Below are positions 25,110-34,340 of a DNA stretch of 64,000 nt, one piece after another (position 1 is the stretch's first letter; each line of letters starts with the position of its first letter). The stretch lies in NCBI GenBank assembly GCA_021773215.1, contig JAJFKM010000043.1, positions 1 through 64,000 of the forward strand, written 5' to 3'. The stretch comes from Gammaproteobacteria bacterium. GTDB taxonomy: Bacteria > Pseudomonadota > Gammaproteobacteria > Eutrophobiales > Eutrophobiaceae. The translations under genes and the position numbers were made by a program. The notes beneath the pieces are model-generated. The model worked only from the letters and a program-made list of their open reading frames with translations, was not told the DNA's origin and ran no database searches.

Positions 25110-26783
25110 ATGTCTGATATTGAAATTGCTCAAAAGGCAAAAATGAAACGTATTGTTGATCTGGCCGCGGATCAATTTGGAATAGCAAGTGAACATCTTG
25201 AGCCTTATGGGCACTATAAAGCAAAATTATCACTCAACTACATAGACAGTCTTAAAGATAAAGAAGATGGCAAGCTCATCTTGGTTACGGCCGTCAGCCC
25301 GACTCCTGCTGGTGAAGGCAAAACAACAACAACCGTTGGCTTAGGTGATGCACTCAATCGCATTGGCAAAAAAGCCATTATGTGTCTCAGGGAACCTTCA
25401 TTAGGACCTTGCTTTGGCATGAAAGGCGGTGCAGCAGGTGGTGGTTATTCACAAGTTGTCCCTATGGAAGACATCAATTTGCATTTCACCGGTGATTTCC
25501 ATGCTATCGGTGTTGCCCATGCCCTGCTCTCTGCAATGATCGATAACCATATCAATCATGGCAATGAACTTGGCATTGACCCACGACGAATCCAATGGAA
25601 GCGTGTTGTAGATATGAATGATCGTGCCTTGCGTAATATCACGGTTGGCCAAGGCGGACCTGCTAACGGTTATCTGCGTGAAGACGGCTTTGACATTGTC
25701 GTTGCCTCTGAAATTATGGCGATTCTTTGTCTGGCTACCAGCCGTAAAGATTTGAAAGAACGTCTTGGTCGTATTGTCATAGGTTATAAGCGTGATAATA
25801 AAACAGCAATCTACGCGCGTGACCTGAATGCTCAAGGTTCTATGGCTGCACTGTTAAAAGACGCAATCAACCCCAACATGGTTCAAACCTTGGAAAACAA
25901 TATCGCCATCATTCATGGTGGTCCATTCGCAAATATCGCTCATGGTTGTAACACGGTGACCGCAACCAAGACCGGACTGAAACTGGCAGATTATGTTGTT
26001 ACTGAAGGTGGCTTTGGTGCTGATTTGGGCGCTGAAAAATTTATCGATATTAAATCTCGTATGGCGGATCTTAAACCTGCTGCGATTGTACTGGTTGCAA
26101 CCATCCGTGCCATGAAATACCACGGCGGTGTTGCCAAGGCAGACCTGAATGATGAAAACCTTGAAGCCCTTGATAAGGGTATGGTCAATATGGAACGCCA
26201 TATTAAAAACATCAATGAAGTCTATGGCTTACCATGTGTCGTTTGTCTAAACCATTTCACCCTTGATACCGATGCAGAAGTGGATATGTTGATGAAGCGT
26301 TGTGAATCACTAGGTGCAAAGGCCGTTGTTTCCAAGCACTGGGCCGATGGTGGCGCCGGTGCAGAAGATTTGGCTAATGCAGTAGTGGATATCGTAGATA
26401 ACAATCCGGGCACACATAAATATGTTTATGAAGATAGTGCATCTCTAACAGAGAAGATCGAAGCGATATCAACCAAGGTTTATGGCGCGGCTTCAGTTTC
26501 ATATGATCCCAAAGTGAAAAAACAATTAACAGACTGGAGTGAAGAATATGGCTCTTATCCAGTTTGTATGGCCAAGACCCAGATGTCGTTCTCAACTGAT
26601 CCTACGGCGATAGGTGCACCAACAGGACATAATGTTCATGTCAGTGAAGTCCGCCTTGCAAATGGTGCTGGTTTCGTTGTTGCAATCTGCGGCAATATGA
26701 TGACCATGCCTGGCTTACCAAAAGTTCCTGCTGCTGAACGAATTGATATTGATGATAACGGCAATATCACTGGTCTATTTTAA
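25110..26783 (+). CDS. fhs: Formate-tetrahydrofolate ligase
   Basis: ATP-dependent formation of 10-formyl-THF from formate and THF, feeding purine synthesis and one-carbon metabolism. The 557 residues carry the P-loop [18 protein letters not shown] and the family segments [22 protein letters not shown] and [15 protein letters not shown]. Strong GGGAGGG Shine-Dalgarno 5 nt from the ATG. The enzyme is found in only part of the Gammaproteobacteria; the gene stands alone here and supplies formyl groups that purine-pathway enzymes would use. Confidence 0.97.
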   Translation: MSDIEIAQKAKMKRIVDLAADQFGIASEHLEPYGHYKAKLSLNYIDSLKDKEDGKLILVTAVSPTPAGEGKTTTTVGLGDALNRIGKKAIMCLREPSLGPCFGMKGGAAGGGYSQVVPMEDINLHFTGDFHAIGVAHALLSAMIDNHINHGNELGIDPRRIQWKRVVDMNDRALRNITVGQGGPANGYLREDGFDIVVASEIMAILCLATSRKDLKERLGRIVIGYKRDNKTAIYARDLNAQGSMAALLKDAINPNMVQTLENNIAIIHGGPFANIAHGCNTVTATKTGLKLADYVVTEGGFGADLGAEKFIDIKSRMADLKPAAIVLVATIRAMKYHGGVAKADLNDENLEALDKGMVNMERHIKNINEVYGLPCVVCLNHFTLDTDAEVDMLMKRCESLGAKAVVSKHWADGGAGAEDLANAVVDIVDNNPGTHKYVYEDSASLTEKIEAISTKVYGAASVSYDPKVKKQLTDWSEEYGSYPVCMAKTQMSFSTDPTAIGAPTGHNVHVSEVRLANGAGFVVAICGNMMTMPGLPKVPAAERIDIDDNGNITGLF

Positions 26784-26804
26784 AATTATTTAAAACTAAA
26801 CATC

Positions 26805-26875
26805 GCCACAGAGGACTCAGAGTTCACAGAGAAAAGAAAAGACTAACTCTCAGTATGCTCTGTGTAATCTGTGGC
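26805..26875. repeat. CACAGAG-type imperfect inverted repeat after fhs
   Basis: Outer arms GCCACAGA (26805-26812) and TCTGTGGC (26868-26875), and inner arms CACAGAG (26825-26831) and CTCTGTG (26858-26864), form a long bulged hairpin. Similar CACAGAG repeats are scattered in many bacterial genomes as short non-coding elements. It may also end fhs transcription. No second copy is visible in this window. Confidence 0.6.
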
Positions 26876-26916
26876 TGATATAAAATATTTTTCATTACAA
26901 ACTTCACTTTTAATTT

Positions 26917-27186
26917 ATGACACAAATCAATTGCAAAATTTATCGTTGTTCCAAACAAGACGGCATGTATTTATACATTCATGAAGATAAAACTAGCGAT
27001 GACCTGCCGGAAGAATTGATTAAAATGGCTAAGGAACTCACTCATACAATGGACCTTGAGTTATCGCCTGAAAGAAAGTTAGCTCGCGAAGATATCAATG
27101 TGGTCATGAAAAACCTGGAAGAAAAAGGTTACCACTTGCAAATGCCACCCGATCCATTGAGCCCCAACCTGTACCGAGGTGATTAA
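26917..27186 (+). CDS. ycgL: YcgL-domain protein
   Basis: An 89-residue soluble protein of the YcgL family, found almost only in Gammaproteobacteria. It has the opening CKIYRCSKQDGMYLYI and the C-terminal YHLQMPPDPLSPNLYR that characterise the domain. Function is not established. The last four bases overlap the end of the convergent MFS gene. The fhs gene lies 133 bp upstream. Confidence 0.9.
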   Translation: MTQINCKIYRCSKQDGMYLYIHEDKTSDDLPEELIKMAKELTHTMDLELSPERKLAREDINVVMKNLEEKGYHLQMPPDPLSPNLYRGD

Positions 27187-28562
27187 GAAGTTCTCATCTT
27201 TCCTCTTGCCATAGAAAAATATAGCCCGGGCACACACAGCATCGCTGCAATAGTAAAAGTCAACCGTATCGCCTTTTCCAATGAATCATAAGTTGATGGT
27301 TCTATCTCAACAGTTCCAATAACAATGACAAAGATTAACGTTACTAACACCATACTGCTCATTTGGCCAACAATACGCATGGTGGCCATAACACCATTTG
27401 CACTACCATAAGAACGTTTCTCTACTGAACTCATAATTGCGTTAACATTTGGTGACGAGAACAGGCTAAAGCCTAGTCCTGTTGTTACTAGAGCAAAAAC
27501 CAAATAATTCAATGTTGATTCAATCTGTAGATTTGAAAGTAATATCAACCCACAAGCACTAATAGCCATACCCATTGTGGCAAGGTGCTTAGGCTCAAAT
27601 CGATCAGACAACCTTCCAGCCAATGGCGAGAAAACGGCCATTGTCAACGGTTGACACATCATTATCATACCGGCTGTTGTGGCAGATAATCCCTTTAAAT
27701 ATTGTAAATACAGGCTGACTTGAACCACATTAGCAAACGTTGCTGTATAGATTATTAATGAAGCAAGACAAGAAAATGTAAAAACACGATTTGTAAAAAA
27801 CAAGCTCACATCAAATATCGGGTGTTTATGTACACGCTCAAATAAAAAGAAGAATATAAATCCAAGCACAGCAATAGCAAGAAAAATGAAACTGGTATAT
27901 GCAGGGATGAAGGAAACACCAATACAAATCATTAATATCGATAACGCATATAAAAGTGCACCAAACAAATCAAAACTACCACGCTCATCCCCCGACCAGT
28001 CACCTTTCACAAAAAACAAGCCGACAACTAAGACCATAACAGCCAATGGAATATGCACCATAAAACTTGCTCGCCACCCAAAGCTATCAATGACATAACC
28101 GCCTATTAGCGGACCAATAGTTAACCCAAGATAAATTGTTGATACGGTTAAACCGATCGCTTGACCACGTTTGGCTGGTGGGAATACTGATGAAACGATG
28201 GCCACTTGAGTCGCATATAACATTGCAGCACTAACGCCTTGTAAGAAACGCGCTGAAATTAACATTGTGCCACTAACCGCGAAGGCTGCGATTAAGGACG
28301 TAACTATGACACTCGCCGTACCCAACAGAAATATTCGTTTCCGTCCCACCATATCGGCAATGCGCCCGAAACTTAAAACAAACATCGCACTCGCCATCAA
28401 ATAGGCCATAGGCACCCAACTTAACAATACCGCATTCATTGACAGATCTGTGGCAATAGCAGGTAGAGCAACATTCACAGCGGACAGCATCAACGGTGTT
28501 GTGAAGGCATTTAGCAATACCATTGTTAATGTAATTCGTTGCAAAGAATAAGTGTCTTGCAT
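27183..28562 (-). CDS. MFS drug/H+ antiporter, DHA2-like
   Basis: A 459-residue major facilitator with about 14 predicted membrane helices, the size and topology of the DHA2 drug-efflux group. MFS motif A is seen as GRIADMVGRKRIFLLG between helices 2 and 3. FPPAKRGQAIGLTVSTIYLG is the motif B/C region. The C-terminal half has FEPKHLATMGMAISACG. Substrate cannot be told from sequence. No regulator gene is adjacent. It converges on ycgL with a 4-bp overlap. Confidence 0.85.
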   Translation of the reverse strand: MQDTYSLQRITLTMVLLNAFTTPLMLSAVNVALPAIATDLSMNAVLLSWVPMAYLMASAMFVLSFGRIADMVGRKRIFLLGTASVIVTSLIAAFAVSGTMLISARFLQGVSAAMLYATQVAIVSSVFPPAKRGQAIGLTVSTIYLGLTIGPLIGGYVIDSFGWRASFMVHIPLAVMVLVVGLFFVKGDWSGDERGSFDLFGALLYALSILMICIGVSFIPAYTSFIFLAIAVLGFIFFFLFERVHKHPIFDVSLFFTNRVFTFSCLASLIIYTATFANVVQVSLYLQYLKGLSATTAGMIMMCQPLTMAVFSPLAGRLSDRFEPKHLATMGMAISACGLILLSNLQIESTLNYLVFALVTTGLGFSLFSSPNVNAIMSSVEKRSYGSANGVMATMRIVGQMSSMVLVTLIFVIVIGTVEIEPSTYDSLEKAIRLTFTIAAMLCVPGLYFSMARGKMRTS

Positions 28563-28833
28563 TTTAAATAATCATTATTAGTTAAATCAGGCTCTATAGT
28601 GGTTATATGTATTAAAAAAGCAAGTGCCAGTAGAGTAAGATTATTGCGAGATGTACACAAAGACACCATCCCAATCGCTTGGCGGCGTGCTGTTTATGAC
28701 AATTATAAAAACGCTCAATATCAATATTGTATATTTTCCTATCTGGGGCTTTTCCGCGAACTTCTGATACCTACTCATGATGGTAGATAGCACAGTCAAT
28801 TATGTATTTTGAATAGTTAAGAAAACCTCAAGC

Positions 28834-29673
28834 TTATTGGTTAGCGTTTGTAGCATTTAACAGATCTGGCCAAGCCTTTTCCCAGCAGCATGAATGATTA
28901 AAACCTTTTATAACCTTTATCGTTATATTATCTTTGAATGACATTTTTGATAAATACTGTTCCATAACAATTTTAGGCACAACCTTATCTTTCGCACCAA
29001 CAAAATGAGTTTGTTTTATCATTGATAAGTCATCGACATAATCCAACGGGTCTAACGAGCCCTTCAATGGACTAATACCGTGCAATTTAGTCCAGAACCC
29101 ATGAACCAGATTACTGGCAATAGTAACAAGAGAAGAGACATCATTACGTCTAGCCGCAATAAGCGCAGCAATTGTACCGCCACCGGAATAACCTACTAAG
29201 GTTAAACTCATAGTTGATGATTCCCCTACTGCCAAATCAATAACCTGATTTATGGAGGATATGACTTGTTCAGAATAACGGTGAGATGACCAGTATTTTT
29301 CTGGGCAATCTTTCAGGGATTGTTCTTCCAAATACATGCATGGTCTTGCTATATATAAAATTGAATTAGCTGCATCTTTTGCAGCTAATTTTAAACCTAA
29401 TGGATTTTTTGGCGTAGGGTTTTTTGAAAGTCGATATTTTCTATCCCAGGCATTCCCATCACCTTCGATATAAACCATCAGGTTTTTATCTACGATACCT
29501 AGACCTTTGTGGTAAGTCGTTAAGTAAAAATCACTTGATGTTCTTTTTTCTAGTTTTAGATTTGCCTGCGAGGCTATCAGCTGAACAATTTCATATCGTT
29601 CGTTTATGGTTTGAATATTGGTGCAACCGATCGTATACAAGAACAAGGTAAGAATAATTAATACTCTAAACAC
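28834..29673 (-). CDS. Exported alpha/beta hydrolase
   Basis: A 279-residue protein with an N-terminal hydrophobic stretch (1-16) ending in a Cys17; the residues before it (YTIGC) are a poor lipobox, so lipidation is possible but unsure. The alpha/beta-hydrolase nucleophile is in LVGYSGGGTIAAL, the acid in GAKDKVVP and the His in GFNHSCCW, giving a complete triad. The motif VYIEGDGNAW fits the oxyanion region. Substrate unknown. The 271 bp between it and the MFS gene contains no clear gene. Confidence 0.75.
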   Translation of the reverse strand: MFRVLIILTLFLYTIGCTNIQTINERYEIVQLIASQANLKLEKRTSSDFYLTTYHKGLGIVDKNLMVYIEGDGNAWDRKYRLSKNPTPKNPLGLKLAAKDAANSILYIARPCMYLEEQSLKDCPEKYWSSHRYSEQVISSINQVIDLAVGESSTMSLTLVGYSGGGTIAALIAARRNDVSSLVTIASNLVHGFWTKLHGISPLKGSLDPLDYVDDLSMIKQTHFVGAKDKVVPKIVMEQYLSKMSFKDNITIKVIKGFNHSCCWEKAWPDLLNATNANQ

Positions 29674-29778
29674 AATTTTATGAATCAGTCCTTATACTTA
29701 ATATCTATAAATATTAAACGTATTTTAGGGATGCGTATCCATTCTTATCGCCGCCTTCTTATTACATTGGTGGTATCG

Positions 29779-31215
29779 TTAAAAATCAGCCCTAACAGTT
29801 AAACTAACTCGGTCTTCATCAAAGTTATCCCTATCAAAACGTTTGCTATATTCAAGATTACCGCTGATACCATTTTTATTAAAATATCTGACGCCCGTCG
29901 TCAATAGGATATCATCATTATCGTTTGTTGGCTGAGGGCCAGTTGTTACTGATATCTTTCTAAATGAAATATCTCTTTGATATGATAAATTCAGAAATGG
30001 CTCATAATTTTCAAAACTGTATGCCACATCGCCAGCAATGCTCGCAGTCGTTACCTTGGTTCTACTTTCAGCGACAACTGCACCATTGCTCTCTGTAAAA
30101 CTATCTATGGAGCTACTTGCATACAACCAACCAATACGACTACCCAATATCCAATTATTGTAAAAGGCTATGCCGTTCAGATTGAATGCGCTAAACCACC
30201 GGTCTGCATGTGGTGTACTAGTTACTCTAGTTGCTGTCCCAGTTATGGTTCGATATTGATCATAATCAACCCTTGAATAACCCAGATTAAAATCAACACT
30301 AAACGACTCCGTTAATAGTGCGCCAAAATAAGGGGCAATCGTGAAGCTATCTGTATCCTGATTACCTCCATTAAAAGTAGTATCAATATCACCTGTGTCA
30401 TAGCCAAAAGCGACACCTAATATCGAATCGCCCCATAAACTAAAATCAATCCCGCCAAGGAAGCTATGATTGCTACCATCAAAGGCCGTACTACTAAGGT
30501 CATTCTCATAATCCGTATAACTGTAATTACCCCAGACACCGTAAGCAATGGCGGAACCATCACCAGCATTTAGACCCGTTGCACCGCCAAATTTGAATTG
30601 ATTGTCTGTAAAAGATGGCCCTCTGAAAAAACCAAATCCGGCCAGAGCCGCACCAATATGGTTGCTGATACCTGAAATCGTACCTTGCATCTGGATATTG
30701 AATAAGACCGCATCGGTCACTGAGCTACTAGGAGTAACATCAGGCGTTACAACAGTGCTACTATTTCGTGAGATGGTACCATTACCAGTAAAAATACAGC
30801 CATCGCCACCGATATTAATTCCAGAAAAAGTAAACGAAATAGTATTACCGCTTATCGTGCCATTAACATTTGTTGAATCAGTACCACCACCATCGGTGTG
30901 ACTGACCGAAAAATTGAAAGTGTTCGCTGAGGAGAAGGTACCCGTTCCTAAATCTATATTTGTCATTCCATTACTTTCGGTAACAGTAACAGAGACATCA
31001 AAATGTCCTGCGTTCTGATTACTGAATACTACTTTTAATTGGTCCGTAAAAGGACCATCTTTAGAACCGGGTGTGCAACTCGTATCATTGCCTGCGGCCG
31101 TACCATTCCAGGTTCCAACAATATCCGTGTATTGTGCATAAACCAATGAATTTACTGAAAAAATACCAATAAAAATTGCGAATAGTGCAAATATATTTTT
31201 ATTGTGAAACCCCAT
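29779..31215 (-). CDS. Outer-membrane protein with autotransporter-type beta-barrel
   Basis: A 478-residue exported protein. A signal peptide ends VYA at residue 27. Residues about 30-150 form a Gly/Thr/Ser-rich beta region with a single pair of cysteines (SCTPGSK and GDGCIFTG). From about residue 205 the alternating aromatic strands (YGVWGNYSYTDYEN, FTIAPYFGALL, FSVDFNLGYSRVDYDQY) and the terminal VRADF give a beta-barrel like those that end autotransporters. There is no obvious adhesin repeat. It is divergent from the FecR-domain gene and may form a functional pair with it. Confidence 0.7.
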   Translation of the reverse strand: MGFHNKNIFALFAIFIGIFSVNSLVYAQYTDIVGTWNGTAAGNDTSCTPGSKDGPFTDQLKVVFSNQNAGHFDVSVTVTESNGMTNIDLGTGTFSSANTFNFSVSHTDGGGTDSTNVNGTISGNTISFTFSGINIGGDGCIFTGNGTISRNSSTVVTPDVTPSSSVTDAVLFNIQMQGTISGISNHIGAALAGFGFFRGPSFTDNQFKFGGATGLNAGDGSAIAYGVWGNYSYTDYENDLSSTAFDGSNHSFLGGIDFSLWGDSILGVAFGYDTGDIDTTFNGGNQDTDSFTIAPYFGALLTESFSVDFNLGYSRVDYDQYRTITGTATRVTSTPHADRWFSAFNLNGIAFYNNWILGSRIGWLYASSSIDSFTESNGAVVAESRTKVTTASIAGDVAYSFENYEPFLNLSYQRDISFRKISVTTGPQPTNDNDDILLTTGVRYFNKNGISGNLEYSKRFDRDNFDEDRVSLTVRADF

Positions 31216-31366
31216 TAGAAAACGCTCCCAGTATATATCTTAGTCATTATTTCCATTAAGATTACTACACTAAACAAGTTAATTAAACCAAGTAATATAA
31301 TCCCATTAAACTATAATTGGTCCTTTAAAATATCTTATATTATGTTTGTTATACGGAAGTGAATTG

Positions 31367-32068
31367 ATGCATCGATTTTTCAACACATATAGCTATTCTC
31401 ATCTGCTTAGATCCCTGTCTTTGTGCCTATTACTTTTCTCACAAGATACCCTTGCCAACTCAGCGATAGGGATTATCAACGACATTACCGGAACAGCCTT
31501 TGCCAAACTTCCTGCGGAAGATAGACGAGAACTAAACAAAGGGACTCAGATATACGAAAGTGATTTGATCACGACTGAAGTAAAATCTTCCATCACATTA
31601 CGACTAAATGATGAAACCCAATTTGAGCTTGGTTCAGATGCCAAATTACTGGCCAGTAAATTTATATATAAAAAAAATACTGAAGAAGATTCCGTCTCAA
31701 TTAAAATTCTGAAAGGAACGTTTAGATTTGTGAGCGGACTCATTGCCAAGAAAAAATCTGAATCTATGGAGGTGGTGACCTCAGTTGCAACACTCGGTAT
31801 TCGCGGCACCAATGTTGTTGGTGAAGCATCTGCCACATCAGCAACCATTATTCTTATGGAACCAGATGATACCTCACGTAAAACAGCGATTGTTGTATCT
31901 AATAATTATGGGTCCGTTACGATTGATGAACCAGGCTATGGTACAGAAATACCGGATGAATTTAGCCCTCCATCACCACCACGACGCATGCGTTTACAAA
32001 CTATAAATAATTTAATGCGCTCCATTCAATCCTCGCAAAGAATTAATCTGCCTCGTCCACGTTTCTAA
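31367..32068 (+). CDS. Secreted FecR-domain protein
   Basis: A 233-residue protein with signal peptide (about 1-30, ending LAN). A FecR-type domain lies at about residues 40-165 (ELNKGTQIYESDLITTEVKSS, LGSDAKLLASKF, VVTSVATLGIRGTN). The C-terminus is proline- and arginine-rich (PPSPPRRMR). FecR domains are periplasmic sensor modules; here there is no anti-sigma N-terminus and no sigma-factor gene. I choose the ATG at 31367, where GGAAG lies 8 nt upstream, over the upstream TTG. It is divergent from the beta-barrel protein across 151 bp. Confidence 0.75.
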   Translation: MHRFFNTYSYSHLLRSLSLCLLLFSQDTLANSAIGIINDITGTAFAKLPAEDRRELNKGTQIYESDLITTEVKSSITLRLNDETQFELGSDAKLLASKFIYKKNTEEDSVSIKILKGTFRFVSGLIAKKKSESMEVVTSVATLGIRGTNVVGEASATSATIILMEPDDTSRKTAIVVSNNYGSVTIDEPGYGTEIPDEFSPPSPPRRMRLQTINNLMRSIQSSQRINLPRPRF

Positions 32069-32121
32069 TGCATTAATCCAATATCACATAAAGACAATTT
32101 TAAAGAGTATAAAATTATAAA

Positions 32122-32880
32122 CTAGTTTGCTAACCAACCACCCACGGCTTGAATTGGTTTCATATCATTTTCTTTATTAATCCAGGCTGACACCGCCATT
32201 CTTGGTGCTGTTTCAATAATATCAGGCAACTCTGTCATCACAGAGTAGCTGGAATTGTCCTTATACAAAGGAATCGACTTATAGCCAAGTACAGTAAAAT
32301 CATGCTTGAGTTCTTTGTTAATATTTTCTCCCGCCTTCACGTCGGTCTTAATATCAAATCCCAATACAGCAACATTCAATATTAATGTTTTATCCGTCAG
32401 AGCTTCAACCGGGTTAAATACAGCAGCTAATTCCATATCAGAAATCTTAAGACTCAAAGGGCCGACTTTCTTATCTGTCTTGGTTGATAATTTTCTTACT
32501 CCAAAAAAAGAACGCCACTCTTCTCCATTCAACAAGAAACCTGGGGTATAAACTGTCTTTAAATTATTAGTACGTGCATAGCGACGTTGTCGCGCTGAGT
32601 ATTCTGGAGATGAGAACCGATCTGCCCAACCAATGTAATTCCAGTAATCGACATGAAATCCCATGGGGACTAAAGAATGCCATAGTCCTGGATGTGACTT
32701 GAGTTTACTAATCCATTTATCAGCAGGCGGACAACTACTACAGCCTTCAGAAGTATAAAGCTCAAGCAGACTAACCTGAGTGCCGGGACTAGTAATAGTC
32801 ACATCAGCTTTAACAGATATGGATAGTGTTAAAAGTAAAATAATATATATTGGAGAAAATTTAAACATAGCCTTAGTCAT
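32122..32880 (-). CDS. DUF1223 exported thioredoxin-fold protein
   Basis: A protein of 252 residues with a signal peptide (about 1-24). The segment LELYTSEGCSSCPPADKW has the CxxC-like CSSC pair characteristic of DUF1223, a thioredoxin-fold family of unknown role, often in envelope or copper/oxidative contexts. FHVDYWNYIGWADRFSSPEYSARQRRYA is the conserved second block. The start is ATG at 32880; the TTG one codon upstream is the longest option. It is divergent from the AgcS gene and convergent with the FecR gene. Confidence 0.85.
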   Translation of the reverse strand: MTKAMFKFSPIYIILLLTLSISVKADVTITSPGTQVSLLELYTSEGCSSCPPADKWISKLKSHPGLWHSLVPMGFHVDYWNYIGWADRFSSPEYSARQRRYARTNNLKTVYTPGFLLNGEEWRSFFGVRKLSTKTDKKVGPLSLKISDMELAAVFNPVEALTDKTLILNVAVLGFDIKTDVKAGENINKELKHDFTVLGYKSIPLYKDNSSYSVMTELPDIIETAPRMAVSAWINKENDMKPIQAVGGWLAN

Positions 32881-32970
32881 CAATTTAATAATGTCGATTT
32901 GACTAGTCTGACAGCCTAATGTTCAATGCAGTGCAAATTATTCGTTAAATCATAAGCATAATAAAAAGCA

Positions 32971-34299
32971 ATGTATCAATTTGAGCAATTCTGGTCTGTC
33001 GTCGTTGACCTCCTTTGGAGTTTACCGCTTGTTGTGTTTATCCTCGCAACCGGAATTTATTTTTCCTACATTTCTCGTTTCAAACCCTTCCTTGGCTTCC
33101 ACCATGCCTTTCAGATCTTATCAGGCAAGTATGACGATCAGAATGTCCCGGGAGAACTCTCACATTTCCAAGCCTTAACGGTCGCCCTATCAGGCACGAT
33201 AGGCATGGGCAATATCGCTGGCGTCGCTATCGCGATCAGTCTCGGTGGTCCGGGCGCTATCTTCTGGATGTGGGTGGCTGGTTTGTTCGGCATGGTTATC
33301 AAATTCTTTACCTGTACTCTTTCATGTCTTTATCGCAAGAAAGATGAAGATGGTATTGAACAAGGTGGCCCAATGTACTTTATTGAAGCTGGCTTGGGAA
33401 AACGCTTTAAACCTCTGGCCATTCTATTTGCTATTGCGGGTTTAATCGGCTGCATTCCGATGTTTCAGGTCAATCAACTGGCGAGTTTATTACAAGATGA
33501 ATTTTCAGTAGCGCCTATTTATACCGGAATCGGTGCACTCGTCTTTATCGGCACGATTATCATTGGCGGTATAACGCGTGTCGGTTATGTCACAGCTCGT
33601 ATTGTACCGTTTATGTTTCTTGCTTATGTCTTAAGTAGCTTTGTTGTCATTGCCATAAACCTTGATGCCATGCCGACCATTTTACTTGATATTTATCATA
33701 ATGCGTTTGGCGCAGAAGCAATGTACGGTGGCGCAACAGGACTGGCTTTTAAAGAAGTCCTTGTTACGGGGATAAAACGTGCCATCTTTTCTAATGAAGC
33801 AGGTGTAGGTACGGAAGCGATGGCGCATGGTACGGCAAAAACCAGAGAACCCGTGCGTGAAGGTCTTGTTGCAATGTTAGGCCCCTTCTTTGACACGCAT
33901 ATAGTCTGCACATGCACTGCATTAGTGATACTAAGCTCTGGTATCTATTCTGGTGAAAGCGGCATAATCATGACTGCACTTTCTTTTAATCAGACGTTAC
34001 CCGGTATAGGTCAATACATTGTCTATACCGTTTTCACCTTGTTTGCCTTATCGACAATGATAACTTATTCGTACTATAGCTTGAAATGTGCACGTTACTT
34101 GTTTGGCAAAAAAGTCGGCAGTAAATTTGTTTATGTGTATCTAGCGATCATTCCTATGTGTGCAGTCTGGACTCAATCAACCATTATTAATATCATTGAT
34201 ACGATGTTTGCCTTGATGATCTTTCCAACCTTAATCGCGACAATTCTGCTTTCAAGAAAAGTGGTTGATGAAATGCATCGTTATTTTGATAAACTTTAA
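32971..34299 (+). CDS. AgcS-family sodium:alanine/glycine symporter
   Basis: A 442-residue integral membrane protein with about 10-12 helices. The family signature is seen as ALSGTIGMGNIAGVAIAISLGGPGAIFWMW (about residues 72-101), with FSNEAGVGTEAMAHGTAKT as the second substrate-site segment. AgcS proteins import alanine or glycine with Na+. It lies 40 bp before the convergent asnS. The upstream gap is too short to hold a glycine riboswitch. Confidence 0.93.
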   Translation: MYQFEQFWSVVVDLLWSLPLVVFILATGIYFSYISRFKPFLGFHHAFQILSGKYDDQNVPGELSHFQALTVALSGTIGMGNIAGVAIAISLGGPGAIFWMWVAGLFGMVIKFFTCTLSCLYRKKDEDGIEQGGPMYFIEAGLGKRFKPLAILFAIAGLIGCIPMFQVNQLASLLQDEFSVAPIYTGIGALVFIGTIIIGGITRVGYVTARIVPFMFLAYVLSSFVVIAINLDAMPTILLDIYHNAFGAEAMYGGATGLAFKEVLVTGIKRAIFSNEAGVGTEAMAHGTAKTREPVREGLVAMLGPFFDTHIVCTCTALVILSSGIYSGESGIIMTALSFNQTLPGIGQYIVYTVFTLFALSTMITYSYYSLKCARYLFGKKVGSKFVYVYLAIIPMCAVWTQSTIINIIDTMFALMIFPTLIATILLSRKVVDEMHRYFDKL

Positions 34300-34340
34300 A
34301 CTACACCTGTCTAAATTGTATACTGGTAAGCATTACGCTG

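Noticed and set aside
28599-28790. 63-codon + strand frame between the MFS and hydrolase genes
   Set aside because: It begins with GTG, has no Shine-Dalgarno and overlaps the MFS promoter region; its composition is only mildly protein-like. I cannot support it without a homologue.
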